From: Chromobacterium amazonense | GTDB lineage: Bacteria; Pseudomonadota; Gammaproteobacteria; Burkholderiales; Chromobacteriaceae | Reading direction: 5' to 3' | Length of the DNA stretch: 64,000 bases | Assembly (NCBI RefSeq): GCF_001855565.1 | Contig: NZ_MKCR01000033.1 | Location: forward strand, 124,001-188,000 | Part shown: positions 8,121 through 15,654 of the stretch, piece after piece | How positions within the stretch are numbered: position 1 is the first letter of the stretch | How the letters are laid out: every line of letters starts with the position of its first letter | Notes under the pieces: model-generated | The model's database searches: none | What the model was told of the DNA's origin: nothing | What the model saw: only the letters and a program-made list of their open reading frames with translations | Made by a program: the position numbers and the translations under genes

Positions 8121-9059
8121 ATGCACACACTCCACCCCACGCTGAAACCATGGCTGGAACAGTTCAACCAAATAGCCGCGCAAAAGATCGCCAGCGGCTA
8201 CAAGGCCACGGCCATCGGCGCGCGCGAGGCGCTGGCGCAGTTGACCGCGCAGATGGTCAGCCCCGGCCCCGATATCGCCTGGGTCAACGATGACTTGGTG
8301 CCCGGCCGCGAATACAGCGTGCCGGTGCGGATCTACCACCCAGCCCCGGATCAGCCTTTGCCGGTGCTGGTTTTCCTGCATGGCGGCGGCCACATGGCCG
8401 GCGGCGTCAGCGTTTACGACGGCATCAGCCGGCGCCTGGCGGCAGCCAGCCGCCACATCGTGGTGGCGGCGGAATACCGACTGGCGCCGGAAAACCCTTA
8501 TCCCGCCGGATTGCGCGACGCGTGGTCGGTGGCCAAGGGGGTTTGGGACGTGCTGGAGCAGCGCCAATTGCGTTTCCAACGGCGTCTGGCGCTGGCGGGA
8601 GACTCCGCCGGCGGCGCGCTGTGCGCCAGTCTCAGCGGCAAGGCGCAGCAAGATGCCTCGCTGGAAATCGCGCGCCAGGTGCTGATCTATCCCTGCGTCG
8701 ATTACACGCTGACCCAGCCATCGGTGAAGGAAAACGGCGAGGGCTACTTCCTCACCGCCAGCCGCACCGCCTGGTATTTCGACCAGTATTTCCAGCATGG
8801 CGAAGACAGGCGGCAGGCGTCGCCGCTGTATTGGCCGTGCAGCGCGAAATTGCCCGCCACGCTGGTCATCACTGCCGGCTTCGACATCCTGCGCGACGAA
8901 GGCGAGCAGTACGCGCGCCAGTTGCAGGCAGCCGGCGCGGCGGTGGCGCAACTGCATCTGGACGACCAGATGCACGCCTTCCTGAACATGGAAGCGCTGG
9001 TGCCAGAGGCCTGCGCCCTCGCCTATCGCCGCATCGGCGAATTCCTCAACGCCGACTGA
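8121..9059 (+). CDS. Alpha/beta hydrolase, hormone-sensitive-lipase (type IV) esterase
   Basis: This is a 312-residue alpha/beta hydrolase. The oxyanion-hole motif HGGGHMAGG, the nucleophile elbow GDSAGGAL, the acid in TAGFDILRDEG and the His in DDQMHAF give a complete Ser-Asp-His triad of the HSL/acetyl-hydrolase family. There is no signal peptide, so it acts in the cytoplasm on short or medium acyl esters. It stands alone between the HD-GYP gene and the convergent gmhA gene. The natural substrate cannot be inferred. Confidence 0.92.
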   Translation: MHTLHPTLKPWLEQFNQIAAQKIASGYKATAIGAREALAQLTAQMVSPGPDIAWVNDDLVPGREYSVPVRIYHPAPDQPLPVLVFLHGGGHMAGGVSVYDGISRRLAAASRHIVVAAEYRLAPENPYPAGLRDAWSVAKGVWDVLEQRQLRFQRRLALAGDSAGGALCASLSGKAQQDASLEIARQVLIYPCVDYTLTQPSVKENGEGYFLTASRTAWYFDQYFQHGEDRRQASPLYWPCSAKLPATLVITAGFDILRDEGEQYARQLQAAGAAVAQLHLDDQMHAFLNMEALVPEACALAYRRIGEFLNAD

Positions 9060-9095
9060 ACCGCGTCGGCCGGCGCGCCGGCTGCCGCGGCGCCA

Positions 9096-9689
9096 TCATG
9101 GGGCCGGATAGTTCTCCGGGCAGAAATGGCGTTCGGTCAGTTCGATCAGGATGTGCAGCACCTTGATGTGCAGCTCCTGCACCCGGTCGGCGTAGCGGCC
9201 GCCCGGGGTGTTGACGTAAACATCGGCCAGCGGCTCTAGCCTGCTGCCGGCGCGGCCGGTCAGGATGATCACCTTCATGCCCAGCTCGCGCGCTGCCTCG
9301 GCGGCGCGGATGACATTGCGGCTGTTGCCGCTGGTGCTCAAGCCCAGCAGCACGTCGCCGGCCCGGCCGTGGCTTTCCAGATAGCGGGCGAAGATTTCGT
9401 CATAGCCATAATCGTTGCCGACGCAGCTGATGTGGCTGGGATCGCTGATGGCGATCGCCGCCATGCCGCGGCGGTTGTCGCGGTAGCGGCCGGTCAGCTC
9501 CTCGGCGAAGTGCATGGCGTCGCACATCGAGCCGCCGTTGCCGCAGGAGAAAATCCGCCCGCCGCTGCCCAACGCGTCGATGATGGTCTGTCCGGCGGCC
9601 TCGATGGCGGCCAACGCCTGCGGATTGGCCAGCAGATTATCGAGCGCGCTTTGCGCCTCGGCCAGGCTGGCCTGAATATGGTTTTGCAT
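9096..9689 (-). CDS. gmhA: Phosphoheptose isomerase (D-sedoheptulose 7-phosphate isomerase)
   Basis: This 197-residue SIS-domain protein has the GmhA signature: [20 protein letters not shown] near the N-terminus with the catalytic Glu, [13 protein letters not shown] in the phosphosugar-binding loop, and [13 protein letters not shown] with the zinc/catalytic His. It converts sedoheptulose 7-phosphate to heptose 7-phosphate, the first step to ADP-heptose for the LPS inner core. The ATG at 9689 starts [13 protein letters not shown] and fits the family length. It is the last chromosomal gene before the contractile-tail locus. DiaA-type SIS proteins are related but usually lack the complete metal site. 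Confidence 0.86.
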   Translation of the reverse strand: MQNHIQASLAEAQSALDNLLANPQALAAIEAAGQTIIDALGSGGRIFSCGNGGSMCDAMHFAEELTGRYRDNRRGMAAIAISDPSHISCVGNDYGYDEIFARYLESHGRAGDVLLGLSTSGNSRNVIRAAEAARELGMKVIILTGRAGSRLEPLADVYVNTPGGRYADRVQELHIKVLHILIELTERHFCPENYPAP

Positions 9690-9747
9690 GGAGCATCCTG
9701 ATCTTGCGAAGTCGGCCACAGTTTACACCCAACGCCTAGAGCGGTCC

Positions 9748-10494
9748 TCAGGCGATCTGCCGGCCGAACCACACCACCCGGCCGATGACCTCGAACTCGG
9801 CGCCAGCGCCGGCCAGATCGACGGTAAAGGTCTCATATAGCGGATTGGCGCTCTTCACCTGCACCGCGCCACCCGGCAGCCGTTGCAGCTGCTTGACGAA
9901 GATGTCGTCGCCGATGCGGATCACGAACAAGCCTTCGCCGGGATTGCGCTCGGCGGTGTTGACCAGGATGGTGTCCCGGTCTTCCAGCACGCCGCTCATG
10001 CTGTCGCCCTTGACGCTGATCACCGCCAGATCGCGCGGGGAGGCGTTGAGATAGTTCTTTACCCAGTAACGGCGAAAGGCCATATAGAACATCGCCTGTT
10101 CGCCCGAGGCGCTGGTTCCAAAACCGGCCGACGCCTTCAAGTTATAACGCGGTATAAAACAGAACTCCTCATGCACGCCCGGCGGCACGAAATCGTCATC
10201 CGCGTCCAGCGGACGCGCCGCCCTGCCGCGCTCGCTCTCGCCCGCCGGCTCGGGAGGCGCCGCCGCCTCGTCGCGCATCGCCCCTTCGCCGTGCAATAGC
10301 CAAGGCAGACGGCAGCCGCTGCTGGCCGCGATCTTCTGCGCGGTCGCCATTCTGGGCACGCCGCCCTTGTACCACATATTGGTGAAGGAGCCTTTGTTGA
10401 TGCCGATGCGCGCCGCCCAGGCGTATGGCTTTTCGGCGCCGATCAGCAGTTCCAGCCGCTGCTTGAAATCCGTAGCCTGCAGAGAATTTTCCAT
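9748..10494 (-). CDS. LexA/CI-type phage repressor (HTH plus S24 autoprotease)
   Basis: This is a 248-residue repressor. Residues about 5-70 form an XRE-like helix-turn-helix (AARIGINKGSFTNMWYKGG). A linker to about residue 115 contains the likely autocleavage bond ASA-GFG near residue 123. The C-terminal S24 peptidase carries the nucleophile in VKGDSMSG (Ser165) and the general-base Lys in IFVKQLQ (Lys201). Such repressors cleave themselves on activated RecA, which would link the tail locus to DNA damage. The start at 10494 is chosen because GGAG lies 6 bases upstream. It is divergent from the Mor-type activator across a 333-bp control region with repeated AGTTC half-sites. Confidence 0.9.
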   Translation of the reverse strand: MENSLQATDFKQRLELLIGAEKPYAWAARIGINKGSFTNMWYKGGVPRMATAQKIAASSGCRLPWLLHGEGAMRDEAAAPPEPAGESERGRAARPLDADDDFVPPGVHEEFCFIPRYNLKASAGFGTSASGEQAMFYMAFRRYWVKNYLNASPRDLAVISVKGDSMSGVLEDRDTILVNTAERNPGEGLFVIRIGDDIFVKQLQRLPGGAVQVKSANPLYETFTVDLAGAGAEFEVIGRVVWFGRQIA

Positions 10495-10827
10495 TTGGAA
10501 CTCCATCAGTTGCATGTACCGCTGGACCGACCCCCCAGAGTACTATTCTTTTGTCATCTCATCCAGTGGAACTGACATGCGTAGTGACATCCCGCTGCTT
10601 GTTTAGTTCAAAATACCCGTCTAGAATAGCCACGAAATGACAAATCAGTTCCAATTATTCTATTTTTACAGTTGAAACTTATACTTAAACTGATGACCAA
10701 GGCAAGTTAGTTCTAAAAAAACACCCAATAATACACGGCTGTCTGTCTTCTCCGTGATCAGGAAATTGTAACTTATTTAGAACTTACTGTCTCCCAAGGC
10801 CATTCGCGACCTCCTGGAGCTTCCGTG
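10495..10827. promoter_or_regulatory. Divergent control region of the tail locus with repeated AGTTC/GAACT half-sites
   Basis: This non-coding stretch is clearly more AT-rich than its flanks. GGAACT or AGAACT occurs at 10497, 10568 and 10779, and AGTTC followed by a base occurs at 10605, 10647 and 10709. The roughly 35-70 bp spacing of six related hexamers between a repressor and an activator gene suggests operator half-sites. Exact promoters were not assigned. No open reading frame is supported here. Confidence 0.55.
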
Positions 10828-11247
10828 ATGAATACTCTTGCGCAATATCCCGCCCTGCCTTCCACCATGCAACTGGTCGCCAAGCTGATCGGCATGCCTC
10901 GCACGCTGCAGCTGGTGCAGGCGCTAGGCGGCACGACCCTGCCGTTCTCCAAGAATCAGAGCCGCGCCGGCCAGCTGCGCTTCGCCGCGCTGGTCGATGT
11001 GATCGGCCAGGAAGCGGCGGAACGGCTGACCCATCACTTCGGCGGCGACATTTTGTACATCCCGCGTTGCAGCCAGGCGCTGCGCCAAGCGCGCAATCAA
11101 CAACTGATCCGCGACTTCGACGAATTGCTGGCCGATGGCCTGGGCGCCAATGAGGCGGTCGGCGTGCTCGCCATGCGCTACCACCTGAGCGACCGGATGA
11201 TCTGGCGCGTGTTGAAAACGCCGCCGGCGCCGGGAGAAGTGCATTGA
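10828..11247 (+). CDS. Mor/C-type transcription activator
   Basis: This 139-residue protein resembles the Mor transcription activator family of phage Mu: a central dimerisation part (AERLTHHFGGDILYIPRC) followed by a C-terminal helix-turn-helix (NQQLIRDFDELLADG to EAVGVLAMRYHLSDRMIWRVLK). In Mu, Mor and C activate middle and late promoters. Here a single member sits at the head of the lysis and tail genes and opposite the repressor, so it is the likely positive regulator of tail production. The ATG at 10828 has GGAG 8 bases upstream; a GTG at 10825 is an alternative start. Confidence 0.87.
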   Translation: MNTLAQYPALPSTMQLVAKLIGMPRTLQLVQALGGTTLPFSKNQSRAGQLRFAALVDVIGQEAAERLTHHFGGDILYIPRCSQALRQARNQQLIRDFDELLADGLGANEAVGVLAMRYHLSDRMIWRVLKTPPAPGEVH

Positions 11248-11274
11248 TCGTTTCCCGAACCTAGGAGAACCCGC

Positions 11275-11679
11275 ATGGCCAGCCGCGCCATTTCCGATCT
11301 GCACCCGCAACTGCAACCGCTGGCCGAAACCTTCCTGCGACGCTGCCGCGACCACGGCGTAGATCCGTTGATCGTCTGCACCTGGCGCTCGGCGGCCGAG
11401 CAGGACGCGCTTTACCAGCAAGGTCGCGACAAGCCCGGTCCGATCGTCACCTATGCCCGCCCCGGCGAATCCGCCCACAACGCCATGCTGTACGGCAGCC
11501 CGGCCGCGCGCGCCTTCGACGTCGTGCCCCTGGTCGGCGGCAAACCGGTCTGCGACGCAGACCACCCCCACTGGCAAACCATGGGCCGCATCGCGCTGGG
11601 CCTGGGCCTGTATTGGCATGGCCAACTGGACGCGCCCTACCGCGAATTCCCGCATTTTCAACTGTCACTGGAGCCCTGA
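11275..11679 (+). CDS. Endolysin, M15-family L-Ala-D-Glu peptidase
   Basis: This 134-residue protein matches single-domain phage M15 endolysins (D-alanyl or L-alanyl-D-glutamate peptidases). It shows WRSAAEQDALYQQG, the zinc-ligand segment SAHNAMLYGSPAARAFDVVP (a variation on SxHxxGxAxD) and the C-terminal FPHFQL with the last His. It has no signal peptide, so release would depend on the holin encoded just after it. It opens the lysis cassette, which precedes the structural genes, unlike typical P2-type tailocins. Confidence 0.9.
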   Translation: MASRAISDLHPQLQPLAETFLRRCRDHGVDPLIVCTWRSAAEQDALYQQGRDKPGPIVTYARPGESAHNAMLYGSPAARAFDVVPLVGGKPVCDADHPHWQTMGRIALGLGLYWHGQLDAPYREFPHFQLSLEP

Positions 11680-11681
11680 GC

Positions 11682-11903
11682 ATGCATCCCGCCGACCTGC
11701 TGTGCCGTCCGCGCAGCCGCCGCATCAGCCATAGCCGGCTGTGGGCCAACGTGGCTTGCGCCGCCGCCACCGCGATGTTCATCCGCGACGGCTGGCGCGG
11801 CGCGTTGACGCCGGACATCTGGCTGATCTATCTGGGCGTGGTGGGCGGCTATTCCGCCTCGCTGCGCATGATCGCCGCCTACCGCGACCGGAGCCAGCCA
11901 TGA
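11682..11903 (+). CDS. Putative holin, small membrane protein
   Basis: This 73-residue protein starts three bases after the endolysin stop. It has two hydrophobic segments (LWANVACAAATAMFI and DIWLIYLGVVGGYSASL) separated by a short polar loop and basic ends. Location between endolysin and spanin genes and this layout suggest a class II-type holin or holin-like protein. The final bases form an ATGA overlap with a following ATG. Function is inferred from position and topology only. Confidence 0.7.
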   Translation: MHPADLLCRPRSRRISHSRLWANVACAAATAMFIRDGWRGALTPDIWLIYLGVVGGYSASLRMIAAYRDRSQP

Positions 11904-12459
11904 TCAGCCTGTCCACCCTGCGCATAACCGGCTGCTGCTGCCCATTCTGTCCGCCGCAGCCGGTTATGCCGCGGGCAGCGCCCACAGCCGCCATGCCTGG
12001 CAGGCCGAAATGGCGGCCAAGCTTGCCGAACTGCAGGCCGGTCACAGCCAGCAGCTGCAACAGCAGCAAGCCGCCGCGCTGGCATGGCAACGGCAATGGC
12101 GGCAACGCATGGACCAGCTGGAAGGCCAGCTGCTGGACAAGCAAAACGCGCTGCAAGCCCTGCGGCGCCAGCAAACGCAAAGGATAGACGATGTCGCCCG
12201 CCACGATGGTCCCCGCTTTACTGGCCTTGGCCCTGACGGCCTGCGCCTCTACCGCCAGCTCCTCGGCTATCCCGCCGACCTGCCCGGCCCCCAGCCCCTA
12301 CCTGCTGGATCTGCCGCCCAAGCCCCCGGCGCCGATGGCGGGCTACCGCCAGCCGACCTCCTTGCCCACGCCGCCGACTACGGTGCCTGGTGCGGCGAGC
12401 TGGAGCAGCGCCTCCTCGCCCTGAAACAACTCTTCACGCAACAGGAACCCCAACCATGA
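11900..12459 (+). pseudogene. Rz-like i-spanin, apparently frameshifted at its N-terminus
   Basis: The frame ending at 12459 encodes a coiled-coil, Gln-rich periplasmic domain (149 residues from ATG 12010, AELQAGHSQQLQQQQ onward). The same frame is open upstream and encodes a hydrophobic anchor (NRLLLPILSAAAGYAAGSA) but contains no ATG, GTG or TTG there. A well-placed ATG at 11900 with GGAG upstream is in another frame and would join this anchor if one base were added near 11924-11926 (CGCATAACC; for example CGCATGAACC). So the gene is probably inactivated by a 1-base deletion, or uses a non-standard start. Rz1 is nested within it at 12191. Confidence 0.65.
12191..12424 (+). CDS. Rz1-like o-spanin lipoprotein (nested in Rz, different frame)
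   Basis: This 77-residue protein is encoded wholly inside the Rz-like gene in the +1 frame, the classic nested arrangement. The signal MSPATMVPALLALALTAC ends in a lipobox LTAC with the lipidated Cys at residue 18. The mature part is very rich in Pro and Ser, as in Rz1 proteins that bridge from the outer membrane to Rz. AAAGGA lies 8 bases before the ATG. With a working i-spanin it would fuse the inner and outer membranes during lysis. Confidence 0.82.
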   Translation: MSPATMVPALLALALTACASTASSSAIPPTCPAPSPYLLDLPPKPPAPMAGYRQPTSLPTPPTTVPGAASWSSASSP

Positions 12460-12653
12460 GCGATTTCTTTGATCGCGCCAGCGAACTGGAAACCGAATTC
12501 CGCGAACAGGCGCTGGCCCGCCATTTCCAGCAACTGCAATCCAGAGGCTACAGCCATTGCGAGGACTGCGGCGAAGCGATACCGGCCGCGCGCCGCGCGG
12601 CCATACCCAGCTGCACCCGCTGCGTGCAGTGCCAGCAACAGGCGGAAGACTGA
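12456..12653 (+). CDS. TraR/DksA-type zinc-finger protein
   Basis: This 65-residue protein has the C-terminal DksA/TraR finger CEDCGEAIPAARRAAIPSCTRCVQC preceded by one helix. Short TraR-like proteins bind the RNA polymerase secondary channel and alter promoter response; phages and plasmids carry many of them. It starts at an ATGA overlap with the end of the Rz frame, indicating translational coupling. Its role here may be to tune host transcription during tail production, but this is inference. Confidence 0.9.
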   Translation: MSDFFDRASELETEFREQALARHFQQLQSRGYSHCEDCGEAIPAARRAAIPSCTRCVQCQQQAED

Positions 12654-12663
12654 GAGGTTTCAC

Positions 12664-12879
12664 GTGGAACAGGACAACCTGATGGCCCTGGGCCGGATAG
12701 AAGGCAAGCTGGACATGATCGTCGCCCACCTGGCCAAGCAGGACAAAAAGCTGGAAGAGCTGGACGGCCGGCTGCGCGACGTGGAAGTGCAAGCCGCCAA
12801 GAGCGGCGCCTTGTCCGGCGCCATCTCCGCGCTGCTGGTCGCCTTGGCCGGCGAAATGCTCAAACGCGTACTGCACTGA
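12664..12879 (+). CDS. Small coiled-coil plus membrane-anchor protein, XhlA-like
   Basis: This protein of 71 residues starts at GTG 12664 (an ATG at 12682 is an alternative). Residues about 8-45 form a heptad-like coiled coil (RIEGKLDMIVAHLAKQDKKL and on) and about 50-66 form one hydrophobic segment (ALSGAISALLVALAGEML). XhlA-type hemolysin/holin accessory proteins share this design and work with holins. The near-parS sequence GTTTCACGTGGAAC overlaps the start region. The gene follows traR by 10 bases. Confidence 0.6.
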   Translation: MEQDNLMALGRIEGKLDMIVAHLAKQDKKLEELDGRLRDVEVQAAKSGALSGAISALLVALAGEMLKRVLH

Positions 12880-12952
12880 CACCCCTCAACTAAGCCGCGC
12901 GGCGCTACTGGCCGCACACTGCCCCCATCCCCGCCTTCTCCAAGGAATGATC

Positions 12953-13642
12953 ATGTCCATGCTGATCACGCTGCAAACCGCCATCGCCGACCGCCTGCGC
13001 CAGGGCATGGGCCAGATGGTGCGCGAAGTAGCGGCCGACCTCGACGAAACCGCCCTGTGCGGCCTGCAATTGTCCCACGGCGACTACGCCAGCCGCCTCA
13101 CCCCCGGCCAGGCCAGCCCCACGATCAACCCGCAGGCGCTGGCCCGGCTGCCGGCGCTGTGGACCGTGGCCGGCGGCATCGTCTCCAGCCAGCCGCAATC
13201 GAGCCAGCGCCTGCGCTACAAGGCCAACGCGCTGTTCACCGTCATCGTCGGCGACCGCCTGCAAGCCGATGCCGCCTACAAAGGCGCCGGCGTCTGGCAG
13301 CTGGTGTACGCCGTGCGCCGCCTGCTGGCCTCGCAGGACTTCGGCCTCGCCGTCAACCCGCTGCTGCCGGAAAAAGTCCGCCCGCTGGGCCAGGCGGCGC
13401 GCGACGGCCAGCCGTGGAGCCTGGTGGCCTGCGACTTCAGCACCTACTGGCTGGACGAGGCGCTGGACAACGGCCACTGGCCGGCGCCGCAAGGCGACGC
13501 CGATCCGGACGCGCTGTTCCGCGCCTTCGGCGGCCGCCTGGAAGACCCGGTCAAATCCGCGCAAAGCGTGCAACTCAATTACCACATCGCCGGCTCCGCC
13601 GGCGTCCAGGCCCAGGACGTGGTCAACGCCCCCAAAGCCTGA
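12953..13642 (+). CDS. Mu gp37-like tail protein (DUF1834)
   Basis: This 229-residue protein lies directly before the sheath gene, the position of Mu gp37. Features include an N-terminal helix MLITLQTAIADRLRQG, the central RLRYKANALFTVIVGDR and a C-terminal QLNYHI. Such proteins are thought to act as tail terminators that stop tube growth. The ATG at 12953 is chosen because AAGGA lies 8 bases upstream; an ATG at 12947 is too close to it. Its retention suggests that tail length and termination still matter in this locus. Confidence 0.78.
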   Translation: MSMLITLQTAIADRLRQGMGQMVREVAADLDETALCGLQLSHGDYASRLTPGQASPTINPQALARLPALWTVAGGIVSSQPQSSQRLRYKANALFTVIVGDRLQADAAYKGAGVWQLVYAVRRLLASQDFGLAVNPLLPEKVRPLGQAARDGQPWSLVACDFSTYWLDEALDNGHWPAPQGDADPDALFRAFGGRLEDPVKSAQSVQLNYHIAGSAGVQAQDVVNAPKA

Positions 13643-13719
13643 AGCCGCCTCGGCCTTTCCCCTCGCCGCGCCGCTCGGCGCGGCTCCTTTCCCAACCGCC
13701 AAATCAGGAGTTTTTCCTC

Positions 13720-15144
13720 ATGGCCAGCCCCAACATCAGCTTCGACCAGATTCCGGCCTCCATCCGCAAGCCGGGCAAATACTTCGAGTTCAACACCAAA
13801 CTGGCGGTGCGCACGCTGCCGGGCAATCCGCAGCGCGTGCTGGTGATCGGCCAGCGCCTGGCCGATAGCGCCGCCCAGCCGGCATTGGCCGCGCTGGACG
13901 TGTTCAGCGACGAGCAGGCCGCCCAGGTTTTCGGCCGCGGCTCCTTCGCCCACCTGATGGCCCGCGCCGCCATCAACGCCAACCCCTACCTGCAGCTGAC
14001 GGTGATCGCCGTCGATGACAATCCCGCCGGCGTGCCGGCCGTCGGCAGCTTCACCTTCAGCGGCCCGGCCACCGCCGCCGGCGTGCTGAGCCTGTACATC
14101 GGCGCCTCCCGCGTGGACGTCGCCGTCGCCGCCGGCGACGACGCGCCCAAGATCGCCGCCAACGCTCAGGCCGCGCTGGCCAAGCTGACCGACCTGCCGA
14201 TCACGGCTGTCGCGGCCAAGGAAGTGCTGACCCTCACCGCCCGCCACAAGGGCAGCCTGGGCAACGCCATCGCGCTGAAGGCGCAGGAGCAGATCGCCGG
14301 CCTCGGCGTCGTCGTCGCGCCGATGAAGGGCGGCGCCGGCGACCCGGACATCGCGCCGGCCCTGTCCGCCGTAGCCAGCGGCGGCCATCAGATCATCGCC
14401 AGCCCGTTCACCGGCGATGCCGCGCTGACCGCGCTGCGCGCCCATCTGGACTTTGTGTCCGGCCCGCTGGAACAGCGCGGCGCCATCGGCGTCATCGCCA
14501 GCACCGGCGCGCTGGCCGACGCCAGCGCCCTGTCCGCCAAGCTGGACAGCGGCCGCATCACCGCCGCCTGGTATCGCGGATCGGCCAAGCTGCCGGGCGA
14601 CATCGCCGCCGCCTACGCCGCGGTGATCGCCAGCGAGGAAGATCCGGCCCGCCCGCTGAACACGCTGGAGCTGCCAGGCCTGGACGTGGTGGACCTGGCC
14701 TACCGCACCACCCGCACCGAGCAGGAAAGCGCGCTGTACAACGGCGTCACCCCGCTGGAAGTGGCCGCCGGCAACCGCGTGCAGATCGTGCGCGCCATCA
14801 GCACCTACACCAAGGATGCGCAGGGCGTGGACGACGTGTCGCTGCTGGACATCACCACCATCCGCACCCTGGACTACGTGCGCCGCGCCTGCCGCGAGCG
14901 CATCGCGCTGCGCTTCCCGCGCGAAAAGCTGTCCGACCGCACGCCGTCCAAGGTCCGCTCCGAGCTGCTGGACGTGCTGTACAAGCTGGAAGAGCTGGAA
15001 ATCATCGAACAGGTGGAAGCCAACAAGGCCGGCCTGATCGTGGAACGCGATCTGCAGGACGCCAACCGCCTGGACGCCAAAATCCCGGTGGACGTGGTCA
15101 ACGGCCTGCACGTGTTCGCCGGCCGCATCGATCTCTTGCTGTAA
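13720..15144 (+). CDS. Contractile tail sheath protein (Mu gpL-like)
   Basis: This is a 474-residue sheath protein, close to the length of Mu gpL. The N-terminus ASPNISFDQIPASIRKPG with FNTKLAVRTLPGNPQRVLVIGQ is typical. The C-terminal region LEELEIIEQVEANKAGLIVERDLQDANRLDAKIPVDVVNGLHV is the conserved handshake and inter-subunit region of Mu-type sheaths. The start at 13720 follows CAGGAG. The gene is full length with no frameshift. Sheath and tube genes adjoin as in all contractile systems, and contraction of this polymer drives the tube. Confidence 0.95.
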   Translation: MASPNISFDQIPASIRKPGKYFEFNTKLAVRTLPGNPQRVLVIGQRLADSAAQPALAALDVFSDEQAAQVFGRGSFAHLMARAAINANPYLQLTVIAVDDNPAGVPAVGSFTFSGPATAAGVLSLYIGASRVDVAVAAGDDAPKIAANAQAALAKLTDLPITAVAAKEVLTLTARHKGSLGNAIALKAQEQIAGLGVVVAPMKGGAGDPDIAPALSAVASGGHQIIASPFTGDAALTALRAHLDFVSGPLEQRGAIGVIASTGALADASALSAKLDSGRITAAWYRGSAKLPGDIAAAYAAVIASEEDPARPLNTLELPGLDVVDLAYRTTRTEQESALYNGVTPLEVAAGNRVQIVRAISTYTKDAQGVDDVSLLDITTIRTLDYVRRACRERIALRFPREKLSDRTPSKVRSELLDVLYKLEELEIIEQVEANKAGLIVERDLQDANRLDAKIPVDVVNGLHVFAGRIDLLL

Positions 15145-15210
15145 CGCTCTCCCCTTTGCCGGCCGGCGCCGCCGGTCGGCCCCTTCTCTAGAACCCACAA
15201 GGAAAGACTC

Positions 15211-15585
15211 ATGGCTCTCAAAGAATACGCAGGCTCCATCGTCCTGGAAGTGGACGGCCAGGAAATCGATGTCATCGACCTCAACGTCAGCAGCAAAACC
15301 GGCCGCAAGCTGGTGAAAACCATGAACTCCAGCGGCCGCGCCAAAGGCTTCGCCCGCGGCGTGTCGGAATACGAACTGGCCGTGACCGTCTCAATCCCGC
15401 TGAGCGGCGAGATCGACTGGGAGGCGATCGAAGGCGCCAAGCTGACCGAATATCCGCTGGCCCCGGGCGGCAAGCGCGTGAGCTACCTCGACTGCTTCAC
15501 GCTGGAAGTCGGCGAGAAATACGGCGTGGAAAGCGAAGCGCGCCGCGACATCAAGCTGATGTCGCTGCGCAAAGTGACGGAGTGA
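15211..15585 (+). CDS. Tail tube protein (Mu gpM-like)
   Basis: This 124-residue protein follows the sheath by 66 bases with AAGGAAAGACTC before its ATG. Motifs IVLEVDGQEIDVIDLNVSSK, the central AKGFARGVSEYELAVTVSIP and the C-terminal ESEARRDIKLMSLRKVTE match Mu gpM, which stacks as hexameric rings to form the inner tube. It is full length. A perfect 11-bp hairpin follows 20 bases after the stop. Confidence 0.93.
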   Translation: MALKEYAGSIVLEVDGQEIDVIDLNVSSKTGRKLVKTMNSSGRAKGFARGVSEYELAVTVSIPLSGEIDWEAIEGAKLTEYPLAPGGKRVSYLDCFTLEVGEKYGVESEARRDIKLMSLRKVTE

Positions 15586-15605
15586 CTCCACTAAGTCGTT
15601 AATCC

Positions 15606-15634
15606 GTGCTGCCTGTGTCTTCAACAGGCAGCAC
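15606..15634 (+). terminator. Stem-loop between tube and downstream hydrolase gene (attenuator candidate)
   Basis: GTGCTGCCTGT, a 7-base loop, then ACAGGCAGCAC form a perfect 11-bp stem with no T-tract. It lies between the abundantly needed sheath/tube genes and the low-copy gene that follows, so it may stabilise the upstream mRNA or lower downstream expression. Confidence 0.55.
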
Positions 15635-15654
15635 GTCACCACTGGCAGGTTGCG

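Noticed and set aside
13057-13719. N-terminal extension of the sheath protein
   Set aside because: It reads the gp37-like gene in another frame; the sheath start at 13720 follows a good ribosome-binding site.
13579-15198. 539-codon open frame opposite the sheath gene
   Set aside because: It mirrors the sheath coding region on the other strand, has Gly/Ala/Arg/His/Gln-rich composition with no motif, and reflects GC bias at third positions.
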